Shown here: positions 5,981 through 6,249 of the stretch, piece after piece
Layout of the letters: every line of letters begins with the position of its first letter
Numbering within the stretch: the stretch's first letter is position 1
Source: Acidobacteriaceae bacterium
GTDB lineage: Bacteria > Acidobacteriota > Terriglobia > Bryobacterales > Bryobacteraceae
DNA length: 6,249 nucleotides
Assembly: GCA_019245255.1 (NCBI GenBank)
Contig: JAFARV010000276.1
Span: 1 to 6,249 of the forward strand
Direction of reading: 5' to 3'
Notes under the pieces: model-generated
Databases searched by the model: none
The model's input: only the letters and a program-made list of their open reading frames with translations
Told to the model about the DNA's origin: nothing
Translations under genes and position numbers: made by a program

Positions 5981-6249
5981 ATGACCGATCCAGCGCAGAT
6001 GTCGAATCAACCAACGTTAACCGCCGACCCGGAGCATATCGCCATATCAAAATCGGCCGGAATTAAAATAGATTGGCGGGATGACCACCACAGCGATTAC
6101 CCTCTAGCCTGGTTACGCGATGAGTGCCCGTGTGCTTCCTGCACGGGCGCGCACGGCACGGAGCCCCGGAAAACGAGCTACTCGAATCCAGGGCCGTTTC
6201 CCATGTTCAAACCTGCGCTGAAGATCAGCTCCGTTGAGCCAATCGGACA
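5981..6249 (+). CDS. DUF971 (gamma-butyrobetaine hydroxylase N-terminal-like) protein, cut by the right edge
   Basis: 89 codons are visible from ATG 5981, with the frame open to the window end. After an unconserved lead of about 20 residues comes the domain: IKIDWRDDHHSDYPLAWLR (first part at 28-35), then DECPCASCTGAHGT at 47-60. The Trp-Arg-Asp-(Gly/Asp)-His start and the CPCxxC cluster are the family hallmark; the cysteines and the nearby His fit a metal site like the zinc site in gamma-butyrobetaine hydroxylase. The domain occurs alone, at the N-terminus of that hydroxylase, and attached to Mrp/ApbC-type iron-sulfur carrier proteins; stand-alone members have no settled function. In those, about 100-120 residues is usual, so only the end is probably missing, but a longer hydroxylase cannot be excluded. 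The gene follows rel by four bases and is probably co-transcribed. An in-frame ATG at 5999 is an alternative start; neither has a clear Shine-Dalgarno. Confidence 0.88.
   Translation, partial: MTDPAQMSNQPTLTADPEHIAISKSAGIKIDWRDDHHSDYPLAWLRDECPCASCTGAHGTEPRKTSYSNPGPFPMFKPALKISSVEPIG

Noticed and set aside
6126..6148. 7-bp inverted repeat GCCCGTG / CACGGGC
   Set aside because: It falls within the conserved CPCxxC codons of the DUF971 gene and is explained by coding constraint.

Overview
The window holds two separate transcription units from a GC-rich bacterial chromosome, with no RNA genes, insertion sequences, CRISPR arrays or phage genes that I can see. The protein set (a long bifunctional Rel, a DUF3224 protein, a GlxA-type regulator and a DUF971 protein) and the style of the Rel sequence suggest a soil bacterium, possibly Acidobacteriota. 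That placement is an inference from resemblance; no search was run.

Left part (about 1-3371): a small accessory oxidoreductase cluster. On the minus strand, reading leftwards from 2162, come: (1) a 391-residue protein joining an F420-dependent-NADP-reductase-like Rossmann domain to a C-terminal SRPBCC (START/polyketide-cyclase-like) domain; (2) a DUF3224 gene with an excellent Shine-Dalgarno and a GTG start, whose frame is broken twice by compensating single-base indels; and (3) a short-chain dehydrogenase/reductase (SDR) that runs off the left edge. Facing away from them on the plus strand is a GlxA-family regulator (DJ-1/PfpI domain plus AraC helix-turn-helix), starting at a TTG with a strong Shine-Dalgarno. 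The 165-base divergent spacer holds a possible promoter with a 5-5-5 dyad between its -35 and -10, a pair of near-identical 9-base direct repeats, and a 9-bp hairpin that overlaps the reductase start codon. The layout suggests that the regulator controls the operon, which would process a small organic or reactive carbonyl-type substrate. The substrate cannot be read from the sequence.

Middle (3372-3768): about 400 bases without a recognisable gene. One plus-strand frame looks partly coding-like but is interrupted by TAG and TAA, so it may be a gene remnant.

Right part (3769-6249): a core-type unit. A full-length bifunctional (p)ppGpp synthetase/hydrolase (Rel/SpoT, 735 residues, both active-site signatures intact) is followed after 4 bases by a DUF971 (gamma-butyrobetaine hydroxylase N-terminal-like) gene that is cut by the right edge.

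The best leads are the reductase-SRPBCC fusion, the double-frameshifted DUF3224 gene, and the compact regulatory architecture of the divergent spacer. I do not see convincing evidence of a wholly new system.
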